NCBI GenBank assembly: GCA_025558075.1
Contig: JAHLKF010000010.1
Coordinates: 248,001-312,000 of the forward strand
DNA length: 64,000 nucleotides
Direction of reading: 5' to 3'
Source: Gaertneriomyces semiglobifer
Taxonomy: Eukaryota > Chytridiomycota > Chytridiomycetes > Spizellomycetales > Spizellomycetaceae
Made by a program: the position numbers and the translations under genes. Shown piece by piece: positions 12,043 to 23,511 of this stretch. Within the stretch, counting starts at the first letter, position 1. The number at the start of each line of letters is the position of its first letter. The notes below the pieces were generated by a model that was not told where the DNA came from, searched no databases, and saw only the letters and a program-made list of their open reading frames with translations.

Positions 12043-15000
12043 ATGTCCCGCCGCACGAGTCGCAGGTCTGTGATAGAAGTAGTAGTAGACCACGCCGAGC
12101 TCACCGAAACCGACACCGATCCGGTTTTAAATTCACTTCCTGTTCCCAAACGACGTCGCACATCATCTACACCTCGACGCCGATCACCCACTCCAGTGTT
12201 AGTAGAAGACACCGACAGCGTAATGACGAATGAAAGCTCAGAGACTGCGGTGGATTCGGCGGTGTCGGTGTCCAGTTCGCGGTTACGGAGGTCTCGCCGT
12301 ATATCGGGGATGATGGGACCCAAAACCACACCACAGACGCCGCGGTTGGCGTCTCGACTTGTTCAAGAAATCGGTGTTGGTGAGAGTGATGAGAACAATG
12401 AAGAAGATGAGGATATGATTGAGAATCGGGACCCAGAGGAAGCTGTTAAGGAACTGAGGGTGGTAAAGTCGAACAAGCGGAAACATAAGCGTCGTACTAT
12501 GGAAGATGGAGAGAGTAGTGATGAGTATCGTGAGGAGATGGAGAAGCGAAAACTTAAGGGTCGCGCTACGGATGACGGAGATAGTGGTGATGAGTATCGT
12601 GAGGAGATGGAGGAGCGAAAACGTAAGAGTCGCGCCACGGATGATAGAGAGAGTAGTGATGAGTACCGGGAGGATATGGATGTGGAGATGTCACCGACTC
12701 CAAAGGGAGTTACAGCGAATGCTAGTCAGAGAGATAAAGGTAAAGGGAGGGCGATTTCAGATGTGGAAATGAATGATGTTAGTGATGAGGGAATGATGGA
12801 TGTGACTGAACCCGTTCCTGAAACTGCTACCACGCCCGTCAAGAGGACACGGAAGGGGAAGGGTAAAGCGGCTGCCAGTGCGCTATCGAGTATCTCCTCG
12901 GAAGACGAAGTGCCTTTGCGCGCCAGAGTTCGGCCATCGCCACGGTCAAAAGGTTCCGCTTCTACAAGGGCAAAGGTCATCAGCTCATCCGAAGATGAAG
13001 TACCATTACGAGCACGCGTCGCGCGTCCGTCAGCGCGGTCAAAGGGTTCCGCTTCTGCAAGCGCAAGACTCGTAAGCTTTTCCGAGGAGGAAGTGGTGTC
13101 GCGAACACGCGTCGTGCGTTCATCAGCAAGGTCAAGTGGCAAACCCACGCTCACATCACGACGGAAGGCAGGGTCCGCCGCGGCGACATCCTCATCCATT
13201 GGCGACGAGTCTTCGGACTTGTCGGATGTCCCACCCATTCCTGAAGACGATGAACTTAAGACGGGTACCATTGCCTCAATGAGGTTGGGTGATGAATCTG
13301 CAACCAGTGATGAGGATTTCGAAGGGTCGGAACTACCAAGTAGTGATGAGGAGGAAGACGTAGAAGGCGATGAGGACGCTGCCGGTGATGCAGATCAAGA
13401 TGAAGATGCGACCACCACCACCACAACAACGAGACGTCCTCGCGCCCCACGCCGTGGAGCCGCCGACGCCGCCCGTCGACAAGCCGAACGCGCCGAACGC
13501 GCCCAACAACAGATCTACGACAACCACCCCGAACTCATCACCGTCTGGCAAGAACTCGAAGACGAGATCCAGGTCATCGTCCCTGAACTCGCCCCGCAAC
13601 CTCCCGATGTGAATGTCAAATTGTTGCCGTTTCAGAGGGAGGGACTGCATTGGTTGCTTGCGCAGGAGGAGAGTCGGTTTGCCGGTGGGATATTGGCAGA
13701 CGAGATGGGCATGGGGAAAACTATTCAATTGATTTCCCTTTTGGTGAGCAGGCGGATGAAACCGAATTTGATTCTGACGCCGACGGTTGCGATCATGCAG
13801 TGGTATGCCGAGTTGAGCGAACGCACCACCAAGGGGTTATTAAAAGTGTTGCTCTTTCATGGCACCAATCGCCCTGTGTCGAGGGAAGAGTTGGAGTCGT
13901 ATGATGTGGTGCTCTCGACGTATGCGATTGTCGAACAAGGGTTTCGGAAGGAAACATATGGGTGTATGCGAAAAGGCCAAAAAGTGTTTGAACCGTCGTT
14001 GATCCATTCCATTAATTGGGCGCGGGTGGTATTGGACGAAGCCCACGCTATCAAGGACCGGAGTTGTTCGACTGCCCGTGCAGTGTTTAATTTGAAGCGA
14101 CAAAAGCAATGGTCTCTCTCCGGCACGCCATTGCAGAACCGGGTTGGAGAGTTGTATTCGCTGATTCGGTTTATGAATGCCGATCCGTTTTCGTATTATT
14201 TCTGTAAACGGTGTCCGTGCAAGATGCAGACGTGGAGTTTCTCGGACCGACGCCATTGTGATGGGTGTGGGCATATCTCGCATTCGCATTTCTGTTGGTG
14301 GAACGCCGAGATTCTCAAACCGATTCAGAAATTTGGGGCTGCGGAACAGGGGTTGGTGGCGTTTAAGAAACTGGGGTGTTTGTTGGATCGGATCATGTTG
14401 AGACGAACGAAACTCGAACGGACGGAAGAGTTGGGACTCCCCCCACGTGTGGTGACTGTCCGACGTGATCTGTTCAATGAGGCCGAGGAAGAGTTGTATC
14501 AGAGTTTGTACAGTGATTCCAAACGGACGTTTTCGACATATGTCACGAACGAGACGGTGTTGAATAATTATGCGTCGATTTTCTCGTTGTTGTCGCGGAT
14601 GAGGTTGGCGGTGAATCATCCGGATTTGGTGACAACGAGGGTGGCGAGGGATGCAAAGAGTGCCAAGGAATCGTTGGTGTGTGGGATTTGTCATGAGGAG
14701 GCTGAGGATGCGATTTTGAGCAAGTGCAAGCATGTGTTTTGTCGAGAGGATGCGCGACAGTATATACAGAGTGCGCCGGATGATGATACGCCGACGTGTC
14801 CCGTGTGTTATAAGCCGCTGACGATTGATTTGACGCAGCCGGAGGTGTTGCCGAAGAGCGGGACGTCTGGGGAGGGCGTGAAGAGTAGTATCGTGAATTA
14901 TATTGATTTGGCGAAATGGAGGAGTAGCTCCAAGATCGAAGGTAGATTGTTTGCTTTCATTGAATTGCTTTGAATTGCTTTCGGGTTGTACCTAACATTA

Positions 15001-15590
15001 ACTTTTCAAAATCAAGCCCTCGTGGAAGAACTGACGGGATTACAACGCGACGACCATACGGCCAAATCAATCGTGTTTTCCCAATTCGTGGCGTTCCTCG
15101 ACCTGATCCAATGGCGTCTCTCCCGCGCAGGATTTTCAGTGGTCAAACTCGACGGCCGCATGGCGCCCCAACAGCGCGACACGGTGATCAAAAAGTTCAT
15201 GACGGAGCCAACAGTGACAGTATTCTTGGTATCCCTCAAAGCGGGAGGTGTGGCCTTGAATCTGACGGAAGCATCACGGGTGTTTGTGATGGACCCGTGG
15301 TGGAACCCTGCAGTGGAGGATCAGGCGTTTGATCGGATCCATCGGTTGGGACAGTATCGACCCATCAAGATTACGCGAATGATTATTGAGAATTCGATCG
15401 AGTCGAGGATATTGCAGTTGCAGGAGAAGAAGAAGGCGTTGTTTCAGAGTACGGTTGGGAAAGATATGGAAGCTTTGGCCAAGGTTTGTGTTTTTTTGTT
15501 TTGCTTTGCGTTTGTTAAGATGTGTGTGCTCACATATGTTATTTGTGATAGCTTTCTGAAGACGATCTGCGGTTCCTTTTTGTTCTCTGA
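12043..15590 (+). CDS. RAD16: RAD16-type SNF2 ATPase with RING finger
   Basis: Global-genome nucleotide excision repair ATPase that works with Rad7. Exons 12043-14941, 15017-15483 and a 39-base last exon 15552-15590 give 1134 residues. The first 450 residues are disordered, acidic and contain tandem repeats. The SNF2 N-lobe follows: DEMGMGKT near 552 and DEAH near 664. A Cys/His insert (CKRCPCKM, then [15 protein letters not shown]) is typical of Rad16. A C3HC4 RING (CGICHEE to CPVCYK) lies near 880-925 between the ATPase lobes, then the helicase C-lobe with [19 protein letters not shown]. The tiny last exon encodes [12 protein letters not shown], matching the family's C-terminus, which supports the final splice. 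The N-terminal extension is longer than in yeast Rad16. Confidence 0.94.
12502..12680 (+). repeat. Coding tandem repeat in RAD16 N-terminus (69-base unit)
   Basis: Two full copies and one partial copy of a 23-residue unit centred on [19 protein letters not shown]. Copies differ by a few substitutions at the DNA level. A second set of about 36-residue repeats based on [12 protein letters not shown] lies at about 12893-13130 in the same gene. Confidence 0.8.
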
Positions 15591-16618
15591 AATTACTACG
15601 ATTACTACTATGTGTATGCATGTATACAAGTGCATGTAGTACTTCTTTGTATACTCGGTTTTTTTGGTTTGTTTATTTATCTTGTTCTGTCATGTATTCT
15701 GTACATGCTCATCCACTCGCTTTCGTTCTTCCTCTTGTTCTCAATCTCGTTCTTCCTCTGGCTCTTTGGCCCCTTTCGGACACGTCCTGGATGTCCATGT
15801 GCCTTCACGTGATGAATATCACGTCAGTCATGTGACTGAAGTCTAACAAGCCGCATTTAGGGTGTTTCATATAACGCGCGCACCAGTTACGAAATAGCGC
15901 GTTTTCCCTTTTTGCGACCCGCGTTCGTGAACAACATTTTGTGCCGTTGGTGTTCATCTTTGAAAAAACCTGCGCGTTTTTGCTCTCACTCGCGAGTCAC
16001 TCAGTTCTGACGCCCTGGCTGGGGATCATCATGCAGTGTGTGATACGGTTACGACTTGCGTTTAACGAGCGCACAAGTAATAAGACACAAGCGGCTCAAA
16101 ACCTTGCGGTATCACTCACTCCATACTGACTGACTCCTCACTCGCACACACTTTTTTCGCCCGCTTCTTCTTCTTTTGTTGTTTGTTAATGTTGTTGTGT
16201 GTCTGTGTCTCTTCTTCGTTGCGAGTGTTGCAAATGCAAAAGGGGGGCGGATGGGATGGGATGGGGATCCACAGACAGCGGGGGCGGGCCAAGCGGGCGA
16301 AGCGAGCGAGCGAAGCGAAGAAGGGGGCGACGAACGAGTTGCTGCGAGTGCCGAAGTGAGTTGATAGGCTCATGATCCACTTACTTACTCTCACAACAAC
16401 AACACTCTTCCCCTCATTTGGCATATCGCACAAGCCAGATAAATACCTCAACGCAACTCTTGCTTCCCTCTCGCCTTCCCTTTTTCCCACCTCTTCAAAT
16501 TCATAGTAGAGAGAGTCAAACAAAAGGGGGATCTATTAGTTAGTAGATCTACCATAGAATAGACTTCATAGAGCAAAAACACAATACCCCTCTACACACT
16601 ACATAGACAGACTTCATC
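15591..16618. promoter_or_regulatory. Intergenic region upstream of the wall protein gene
   Basis: About 1 kb without a supported gene. It must hold the 3' end of RAD16 and the promoter of the Pro-rich wall protein. The segment 15650-15780 is T/C-rich. The leader just before 16619 is A/C-rich, as is common for strongly expressed fungal genes. A G-rich patch with 'gcgagcgagcgaagcgaag' is near 16300. Confidence 0.45.
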
Positions 16619-18020
16619 ATGGTTCGTCCAGTCTTTTACTCCACAGCCCTGCTTGCTGTAGCAGCGACAAGTGGTGTCATGGCCGTCCCCCAGTACGGTG
16701 TACCTGACACTGTCACCTCTTCGGCCGTCGTTGCTCTCCCCGTAGAGACCTACCCCGCGCCAACTGTCCCGGCACCTGCCCCGCCCGCAGAGACCACCGC
16801 CGTTGTGGTCCCTCCCGTAGAGGCCACCACTGCACCCGCACCAGAGGAAACCCCCAACAAGCCCGCCTACCCCGTTCCCGCTCCTCCCGCTACCACAGCT
16901 GTTCCCGCTACTGAGGAAGTCCCCGTCCCTACTGGTCACGACTCGACCGCTGTTGTTCCTCCCGCAGAGGCCACCACTGCTCCTGCTCCCGAGGAGACCC
17001 CCAACAAGCCTGCTTACCCCGTCCCAGCTCCTCCCGCCGAGACCACGGCTGTCCCCGCTACTGAGGAGGTCCCTGTCCCTACCGGCCACGACTCTACGGC
17101 TGTTGTTCCTCCTGCAGAAGCTACCACTGCCCCTGCTCCCGAGGAAACTCCCAACAAGCCCGCTTACCCCGTCCCTGCACCTCCTGCCGAGACCACCACG
17201 GGTGCCATTCCTCCCGTAGAGACCACTCCGTCTGTGCCCGTCACCGATGAAGTCCCCGTTCCCACTGGCGCTACCACTGGTAAGTTTTTTTTCGTGACTA
17301 CTTGCAACGTAATGAGTTTGAAAAACTGACGGTGATTTTTCATGTATAGCTCCCGCAACCGTGCCCACTGGCCCTGCCTACCCCGTTCCCCCAGCTGCAC
17401 CCGAGGTCCCGGCGACCGCAGAAGTGCCTGTCCCTACCGGCGGTGAGCCCGTTCCTACTCCCACCGGCGACGTGCCCGCCCCTACTGGCGAGGTCCCGGC
17501 CCCCGATGTCACACCCGAGTACCCGGCCCCCGATGTCACACCCGAGTACCCTGCTCCCACTGACGAGTTCCCCGTGATTGTCCCCACTCCCACTGGCGAC
17601 TACGAGTCCCCGTACGTACCCACCCCTGCCCCCGGCGATAATGAGGATGACGAGGACTGCGAAGACGAAGAGGAGGACGAGACTGTCGAGTGCCAAGAAG
17701 GTGACGAGGACTGTGAATGCGAAGAGCCTGACGCAACAGAGGAATGCGAAGAGGGTGATGCCGACTGCGAGTGCGAAGACGATGACGAAACCCCCGTCGC
17801 AACACCCGTACCTACCTCTGGCTTTGCCGATGACACCACCCAACCCGGAGACAGCAACTATGGCGAGGTCCCCATCGGTTACAAGACACCTTCCCCTGCT
17901 GCTCCCGCCCCCGCACCTGCTCAGTCTGCACCGGTCTTCAGCGGTGCCAACCTCGTCACACCGCGTTCCGTACTCGTGACCGTCGGTGCTGCCGCCTTGG
18001 CCGCTTTCACTTTTTTCTAA
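16619..18020 (+). CDS. Pro/Thr-rich secreted wall protein, probable GPI anchor
   Basis: Exons 16619-17279 and 17350-18020 encode 443 residues. A signal peptide (MVRPVFYSTALLAVAATSG) is followed by a Pro/Ala/Val/Thr-rich region with about three copies of a 50-residue unit containing EETPNKPAYPVPAPPA. After more Pro-rich sequence comes a strongly acidic Cys-containing segment near 340-385, with CxC pairs such as DCECEE. The C-terminus ends in a Ser-Gly-Ala site and a hydrophobic tail, VLVTVGAAALAAFTFF, typical of GPI-anchor addition. Function is inferred as a cell-wall or surface protein; no enzyme domain is visible. Codon choice is strongly C-ending, suggesting high expression. Confidence 0.85.
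16820..17190 (+). repeat. Coding tandem repeat, about 150-base unit
   Basis: Two full units (16820-16966, one codon short, and 16967-17116) and one partial unit encode the 50-residue Pro-rich repeat of the wall protein. Synonymous differences between copies are scattered, so the repeats are not very recent. Confidence 0.8.
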
Positions 18021-18430
18021 GCATAGTCTAGTTTTTTCGTAGTCGTCGTACCACGTCGCCAAGTTATTCTCCATTCTATGGGCACACACATAGTCTTTTA
18101 TTCCCACCCGTTTTTTTATATAGACACATAGAGTAGCTACTTTCCCACCCAACCCGGTAGCTACTTTGACGTTCATAATAGATGCCCGAAGTTTTGAATT
18201 TATAGAAAAAGCTATAGCCCCAAACACACAAAACGCTAGCGCTGGACGCCCTTTGCATGTTGGAGAGTGCTTTTGGAATTCAAAATAAACAAGAATGGAT
18301 AAATTGGCATGATGATAATTGGCATGATGCGCCCAAAATGAGAAAGTCTAAGAACATATTCGCTATATGACATGCACTGCCTTTGTATATATACAAGTTT
18401 GATGAACGTATGAAAGAACGCGGAAACAGC
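18021..18430. other. Convergent intergenic region
   Basis: Space between the stop codons of the wall protein (plus) and the beta-propeller protein (minus). It should hold both 3' UTRs. It is A/T-rich and contains a short direct repeat of 'ttggcatgatg' near 18305-18330. No gene is seen. Confidence 0.4.
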
Positions 18431-19807
18431 TTAGGTCTCTAATCTGACGATCTCACCAGTAGTATCTGACGCAACATACATGACATTCCCAACAAACACC
18501 AAACCCGTCGGTCGAAACCTGATTGGCCGAGTGTTATCATCTTCCAACACGACCTCATCCACAAACGTCGAGTCCAATTGTCCGTTCGTCATTCCGACTT
18601 TAACGACTGAATACCCCGACGGTGTATCGCGGTTCCAACTTCCGTGGAGAGAGATGTAGAGAGCGCCAGTGGAGGGGTGGAAGGCCATGCTCATGGGTGC
18701 CGAGTGGGCAGTGAGCGATGCGGTGGGTGGGATGACGTTTGTGGGGTCTTGACACCATGCGTCGGTGTGAGTGGAGAGGAAGGTGGGCCAGGCGTAGAGG
18801 TTGCCGAGGAGGGGAGGGGAGGGGTGAGAGGGCCAGCAGTAGGGGTATCCATAAAACGGCGTACTACTACTCCCACCACTACCACCACCACCACTACCGC
18901 TACCACTACCGGATTGTGGGTCACGCAATTTGTAGATCGGTTCAACGGGATTATCTTCCACCAAACCTGGACCGAGATCGGGTCTGTCGAGGTTATCTGG
19001 TCCATTCACCGCAACCCACACCGCCCCATCCTCCGAATTCACCACCATCGCCACGGCATTCCTCAATCCATCAGCAACCACCTCCCCATTCTGGAAATCA
19101 AACGGTACATCACTCACATACTGCGAAACATCAAACCGTCGGATCCTCGCCCTATGAGAATCCGGATCCACATTTCCCGCTGATCCCACCGAGACGTAGA
19201 GATATGCATCATCACCCTGATTGTGGTGGGAGAACGTGAGAGACCGCGTGATGTGTCCGGCTTTGGTGTCCCCCGGTATGAGGAGGTCGTCTATCCTCTC
19301 TACAACGATTTGTCTCTTCACCGCTTCTTCGTCATCTTCAACAGGTGTGATCATCACCATATTTTCATTTTGTGTGAATTTGTAGGGCCATCGATAAACA
19401 GATGAACTGGTGGAAGCGTACACCCACCCCTCACGCACCGCCAGGCCATGTGTCAGTTCTATCCCACCTTCTGTAACCCTCACAACCACCGTTTTCGAGT
19501 AATCGCTTTTAGAAGGTGGTGACACTGCAATCGCCACGATCTCGTTATTTTCACGACCCAATGCCAAGATATGGCCTGACTCGTTATCGTAGATTAGTCC
19601 ACGGACAAGAGGGATGTCTGACGCTACGATCTCTGCCGCGTTTCCATTTGTGGTTTTTAAACTGGGATGTGCAAGTAGGTTTGTGGTACTAGTGGGAGTT
19701 TTGTTTTTGAGACCGATCCCGAGGCCGATACCCAGCGCTAGGGAGAGGAGGAGGAGTGTGAGGGTCGTCCAGAGAATAAGTTTTCGGTGGCGTTCGAAGA
19801 ACCCCAT
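18431..19807 (-). CDS. Membrane-anchored sorbosone-dehydrogenase-like protein
   Basis: Single exon, 458 residues. A short cytoplasmic head MGFFERHRKL is followed by one membrane segment (about 10-33, LWTTLTLLLLSLALGIGLGI), so a type II membrane protein facing the lumen or outside is likely. The rest is a six-bladed beta-propeller of the PQQ-dependent L-sorbosone/glucose dehydrogenase type. Visible family features are the GLRNAVAM segment, YGYPYCWPSH, the Cys in AWCQDPT, HSAPMSMAFHPSTG and SLHGSWNRDTPSGYSVVKV. A Gly/Ser run (GSGSGSGGGGSGG) near 310 is a loop insertion. Substrate and cofactor use cannot be read from the sequence. Confidence 0.85.
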   Translation of the reverse strand: MGFFERHRKLILWTTLTLLLLSLALGIGLGIGLKNKTPTSTTNLLAHPSLKTTNGNAAEIVASDIPLVRGLIYDNESGHILALGRENNEIVAIAVSPPSKSDYSKTVVVRVTEGGIELTHGLAVREGWVYASTSSSVYRWPYKFTQNENMVMITPVEDDEEAVKRQIVVERIDDLLIPGDTKAGHITRSLTFSHHNQGDDAYLYVSVGSAGNVDPDSHRARIRRFDVSQYVSDVPFDFQNGEVVADGLRNAVAMVVNSEDGAVWVAVNGPDNLDRPDLGPGLVEDNPVEPIYKLRDPQSGSGSGSGGGGSGGSSSTPFYGYPYCWPSHPSPPLLGNLYAWPTFLSTHTDAWCQDPTNVIPPTASLTAHSAPMSMAFHPSTGALYISLHGSWNRDTPSGYSVVKVGMTNGQLDSTFVDEVVLEDDNTRPIRFRPTGLVFVGNVMYVASDTTGEIVRLET

Positions 19808-20785
19808 TTTTCTTGCGTTCTTAGTTACGTTCGTTCGTGTTCGTTTCCCTTTCTTTCGTTTCTTTCTTTATTTCGGTTTTTTCTCTATGTTTCAGTGATT
19901 GTTGGTGGTGAGTCCTCGTTTCAACCCGATTTTTGTGCCTTCTTCCTCGTTACGATCACACCCGTTAATGCGGTTCACCAACAAACCCTTACTTTCCAAC
20001 ACCAAAAAAAAAACACGACTTGGAATTGGTACGGTTTGGGAAACCTCGCCAAACGCCAAAACGTCCAAACGTTAACTTGTGTGTCAATTTCAGCAATTAA
20101 GGTTTTATGAACGCCCGCCCGCTCGTTGAAACGCTTCGCGATTTCCAGTTATTGATATGATAATTGATCAATTAAGGGAGAGTATTTAAGCTGGAAATGT
20201 TGGAACTGTTCATGTTGAGGAGAATGAACTGAATTCTCATAGGGATTTGGCCAATACATCTTCATTAACAGGGCAGGGAGGACCTTGTTTGATGTTGTCT
20301 CGTGTGAGAAATGGAATATCGATCGAGCGGTACGCAAATCGCCGTGATCGTAAACGAAAACCCACAGGTCCAACAAAAAAAAACACCAAAGGAAATCCTT
20401 AAAGAATTTTATTACCTCCTTGTTAACCTTTAGTCAAAAATCACTCTTTACGCACAAAGCCCCTCTCTCCAAATCCACACACACAAAAAAAAAGAAGAAA
20501 AAAGACCCATCGCCTTGCCAGACCCTTCACAATCAAGCGATCCACCCGCACCATTTCGCGCTCTCCCATCAGTTTTCTACCACCTAAAAAACACCAGCCG
20601 TTCCACGTCCACGCCCCACACACATGGTATGTCCCCCCGCCCCCTTCTCTCACATGTAGATGAATGTATCAACCACACCGTAAAGAAAAAAAAAATCTGA
20701 GAATATACCCCGCCCCACCCACATCGCTCAATTCTCCTCCCACAGGCCTCTCCCAATCCTCCTACCCAACTAAAAAACCAAATCT
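19808..20785. promoter_or_regulatory. Upstream region of the beta-propeller gene
   Basis: Nearly 1 kb between the beta-propeller start (minus) and the PP2C stop (minus). A pyrimidine-rich tract at 19830-19895 on the plus strand lies just upstream of the gene. Poly-A runs occur near 20005, 20370, 20487 and 20687. No coding region is supported. Confidence 0.4.
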
Positions 20786-22172
20786 CTAAACTGTGTTGGG
20801 AGTAGCATTCGAAAGAGGTGCAGCAGAAGCAGGTGTAGCATCGGCGTTGTTAACAGTCGTAGATTGGGAACCCTCTCCAGCAGCAGAAGCAGCAACATCC
20901 TCAACTCGGCCCGTCGATCCCTGCTTCTCGGTTTCAGCAGACCTGAAGCTATCAGCATCGCTCTCCATGTCTCCATGCTGCTTTCTTTCCTCTTCCTCAA
21001 TGTCCGCCTTCCAACGGTCCACCCCTTTGCCCTTTACCAAAGCAACAATCACAACAGTCATGTTGTCGCATCCAACTCCACCTAACTCAGAGTCGCTGCT
21101 CAAACAGTGGTCCATGAGCTGCTCGGCAACAGTGGAAAGGTTGGTAAGCCCCTTGTTGATCCGTTGGCGCACAAAGCTCACGACTTCCTGGTTCGTCATA
21201 CAATCCCAGATACCGTCGCATGCAATCACAACAAACTCGTCCTCGTCCGTCAATTGTCTTTCTAGGATATCGGGATTGGCGGTGACAACCTGCTGTTCTG
21301 GGGGAAGGTTTTTGTTGTTCTTGAATTCGAAATCACCAATGGCTCGGGACAAGGCGAGGTTTCCTGTGCAGATGAAAAAAAGGAAAATTCCATCCGAATA
21401 TTAATTTCTTCCACGTCACGGAACGACGGAAATAATACGGGACATCGCAAATGTATGCTTACCGTTAACACGTCCAAACTCGACAAAACCGCCGGCGGCA
21501 ATGATACGCTGACTTTCGCCCGGGTTCACCGGTTTATGATCAAAGCTGAGGGGGACGGCTTTACCATTGCTAGACAAGACCGCACGGGAATCGCCAGCGT
21601 TACCGACCAGGATACGCCAGTCGTCAGTAATGAGCGCCGCAACAGCTGTACAGCCAGAAGGGTCCCGCTGAAGCTCGGGATCTATAATGAGCGGAACATG
21701 AGTCTCGAAGAAATAAAATAATAATTTTAGTGAAACTCACCACTCCTCAAATCCGCATCTGTCCCCAAAAATCCGGCTTTGAGAGCACTCTTGTAGTCGC
21801 CTTGCTTGTATTCCTCGCATCTCATAATATTCTGATGTAAGCGGTCTCCACTGTATACGGCAACGCCTCTACCCCCATGTCCATCATACACGGCAAAAAA
21901 CGAAACATGCTTTGCTGGATTATCGTCGGAAGGCAGCTTCAGGATAGTGGTATGCGCATCTTCCATGCCTACATGAAGACGTAAAATGGAAGAGGAGATC
22001 GCGTCGTTAATGGATATGGTCTGATCTATCAAGTCCCCATAGGACGTTCTTTTGGAGCATGATCCTTACTTATCCTCCATCCTTGCATAGCCGAGGCGCC
22101 ATACCACAGCCTTTCGTCCTTGCCTTCAGAGGAATGCTTATCGGTTACCGGCTCGCTAAGTGTTTGACCCAT
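20786..22172 (-). CDS. PTC2: PP2C protein phosphatase (PTC2/PTC3 type)
   Basis: Mn/Mg-dependent Ser/Thr phosphatase that in yeast dampens stress MAPK and checkpoint kinases. Four exons: 22172-22070, 21968-21741, 21681-21463, 21363-20786; 375 residues. The N-terminus MGQTLSEPVT is the usual start, possibly myristoylated at Gly2. Metal-binding motifs are intact: SMEDAH, VYDGHGG, GNAGDSRAVL, NLALSRAIGDFEFK, ACDGIWD and GCDNMTVVIVAL. A 70-residue acidic to Ser/Ala-rich tail follows. Three introns each interrupt a codon and close correctly. Confidence 0.94.
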
Positions 22173-23511
22173 TATTCCTGATACAAGAAAAAGCATCAGT
22201 ACATCATCATCACATCATGAGTTCACGTTTGCCCCGCTCGGTGGGATTCCACATGCGAGGTAGGAAGAGAGGGCGTACCAAGTTGTTTGAGCAGAAATCT
22301 TCTTAATAACTTTTGCGAGACGATCAGGACCTTGTTGAAAGGCCTGAGGAAGAAAGAAGCTGCTCGGGGAGAGGGGGGCTTCGACCTATTCCTAGCTACG
22401 GGAAGAATAGGTTAGACCTCTTGTCTATGCTGTTCTTCCATTCTGCAAATCGTAGAGGGAGCCTAGTGTGGCAAAACTCTCGTTCCTCGGTTCCCAAATG
22501 GAATCGAGTCACTTACGTTTCTTTGTGTTGTATCTAGTAGCCAAACCGGAACTTGCGTCTGGGTAACGAATCCGGTTGATGCCGATCGTGAACGTCTGCA
22601 AAGGACAGAATGTTGTGTGTATGTGAGAATGGTTGGAGTAGTACTAGTCGTTGTGTAAGAAAAATAATGACGCTTGTGTGGGCAAAGCAGGTGCGTTTGG
22701 CGTCCGTTCGAAGGTGTGTGTTGAAAGGGCGCGCTGGGCGGTTCATACACACAATGTCTAATTATGATTATTACAATAGCTTACTAGTACTACTTATACT
22801 CGTACGATGGATGGAATTGTTGCCTATGTATGCCTATGTATGCATAGGATGATGGATGGTTTTCTACTATACGATCATATCATGATCATTTTATGCATGA
22901 GATAGTAAAAATGGTTGGGTTGAGTGGTTGAGCATGTGCATCCAGTGCAGAATAAGAAGTTGATAATTGAAGAATTGGACATTACAACGATGCATTTACG
23001 GTAAATTAAACCCGAAGAAAGCGTATTATGTCGCCGGAAAGGCCATACGCATTGTGAATGCTCTACGACTTCAAGCTTCCTTCCAATTCCGAGAATAACA
23101 CCTACCCACTCCGAAATACCTGCATTTTCCTACGACGCCCCCCCCCCCCCCCAAACCTCTCTTTTCGCTGAGTTCCTTGGTTCGCCAATTAGAACCTTGT
23201 TCCCACATCAATGTTCCTCAATTCAAAGTGGCCTATTCATATTCAATTCACAATTCACAATTCATTTCTTCAATTCCCCCAAAAGTCGAACAAAAGACTA
23301 ACAACGCGTGTCGCGTCATTGTCGACCGTATCCGGTAAATGAATTTCCCAAAACGGAAGGCGCGCGCTCTTGATGATGTCAGCAAGCAAGGCAGATCTTT
23401 GTCCGAACGAACTACGAATCTTTTGCTGACACTTCTCGGTTCGTGTGTGTAGGCATATGTGACAGTTATAGAAGCGTTTTGGTCAACATAGCCAGAACCA
23501 AAAGATAAAAC
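22173..23511. promoter_or_regulatory. Divergent intergenic region, PP2C and NSE2
   Basis: About 1.3 kb with no supported gene. It holds promoters for both neighbours. Notable items are a run of 15 C at 23138-23152 and a short duplication 'gcctatgtat' near 22822-22845. An AT-rich stretch of short inverted and direct repeats around 22855-22905 includes 'catatcatgatcat'. Confidence 0.45.
23138..23152 (+). repeat. C15 homopolymer
   Basis: Fifteen consecutive cytosines in an otherwise balanced intergenic region about 360 bases upstream of NSE2. Length is likely to vary between reads and strains. Confidence 0.9.

Noticed and set aside
13840..14733. 297-codon frame antisense to RAD16
   Set aside because: It lies wholly opposite the conserved helicase exons of RAD16; Arg/His/Pro-rich shadow translation.
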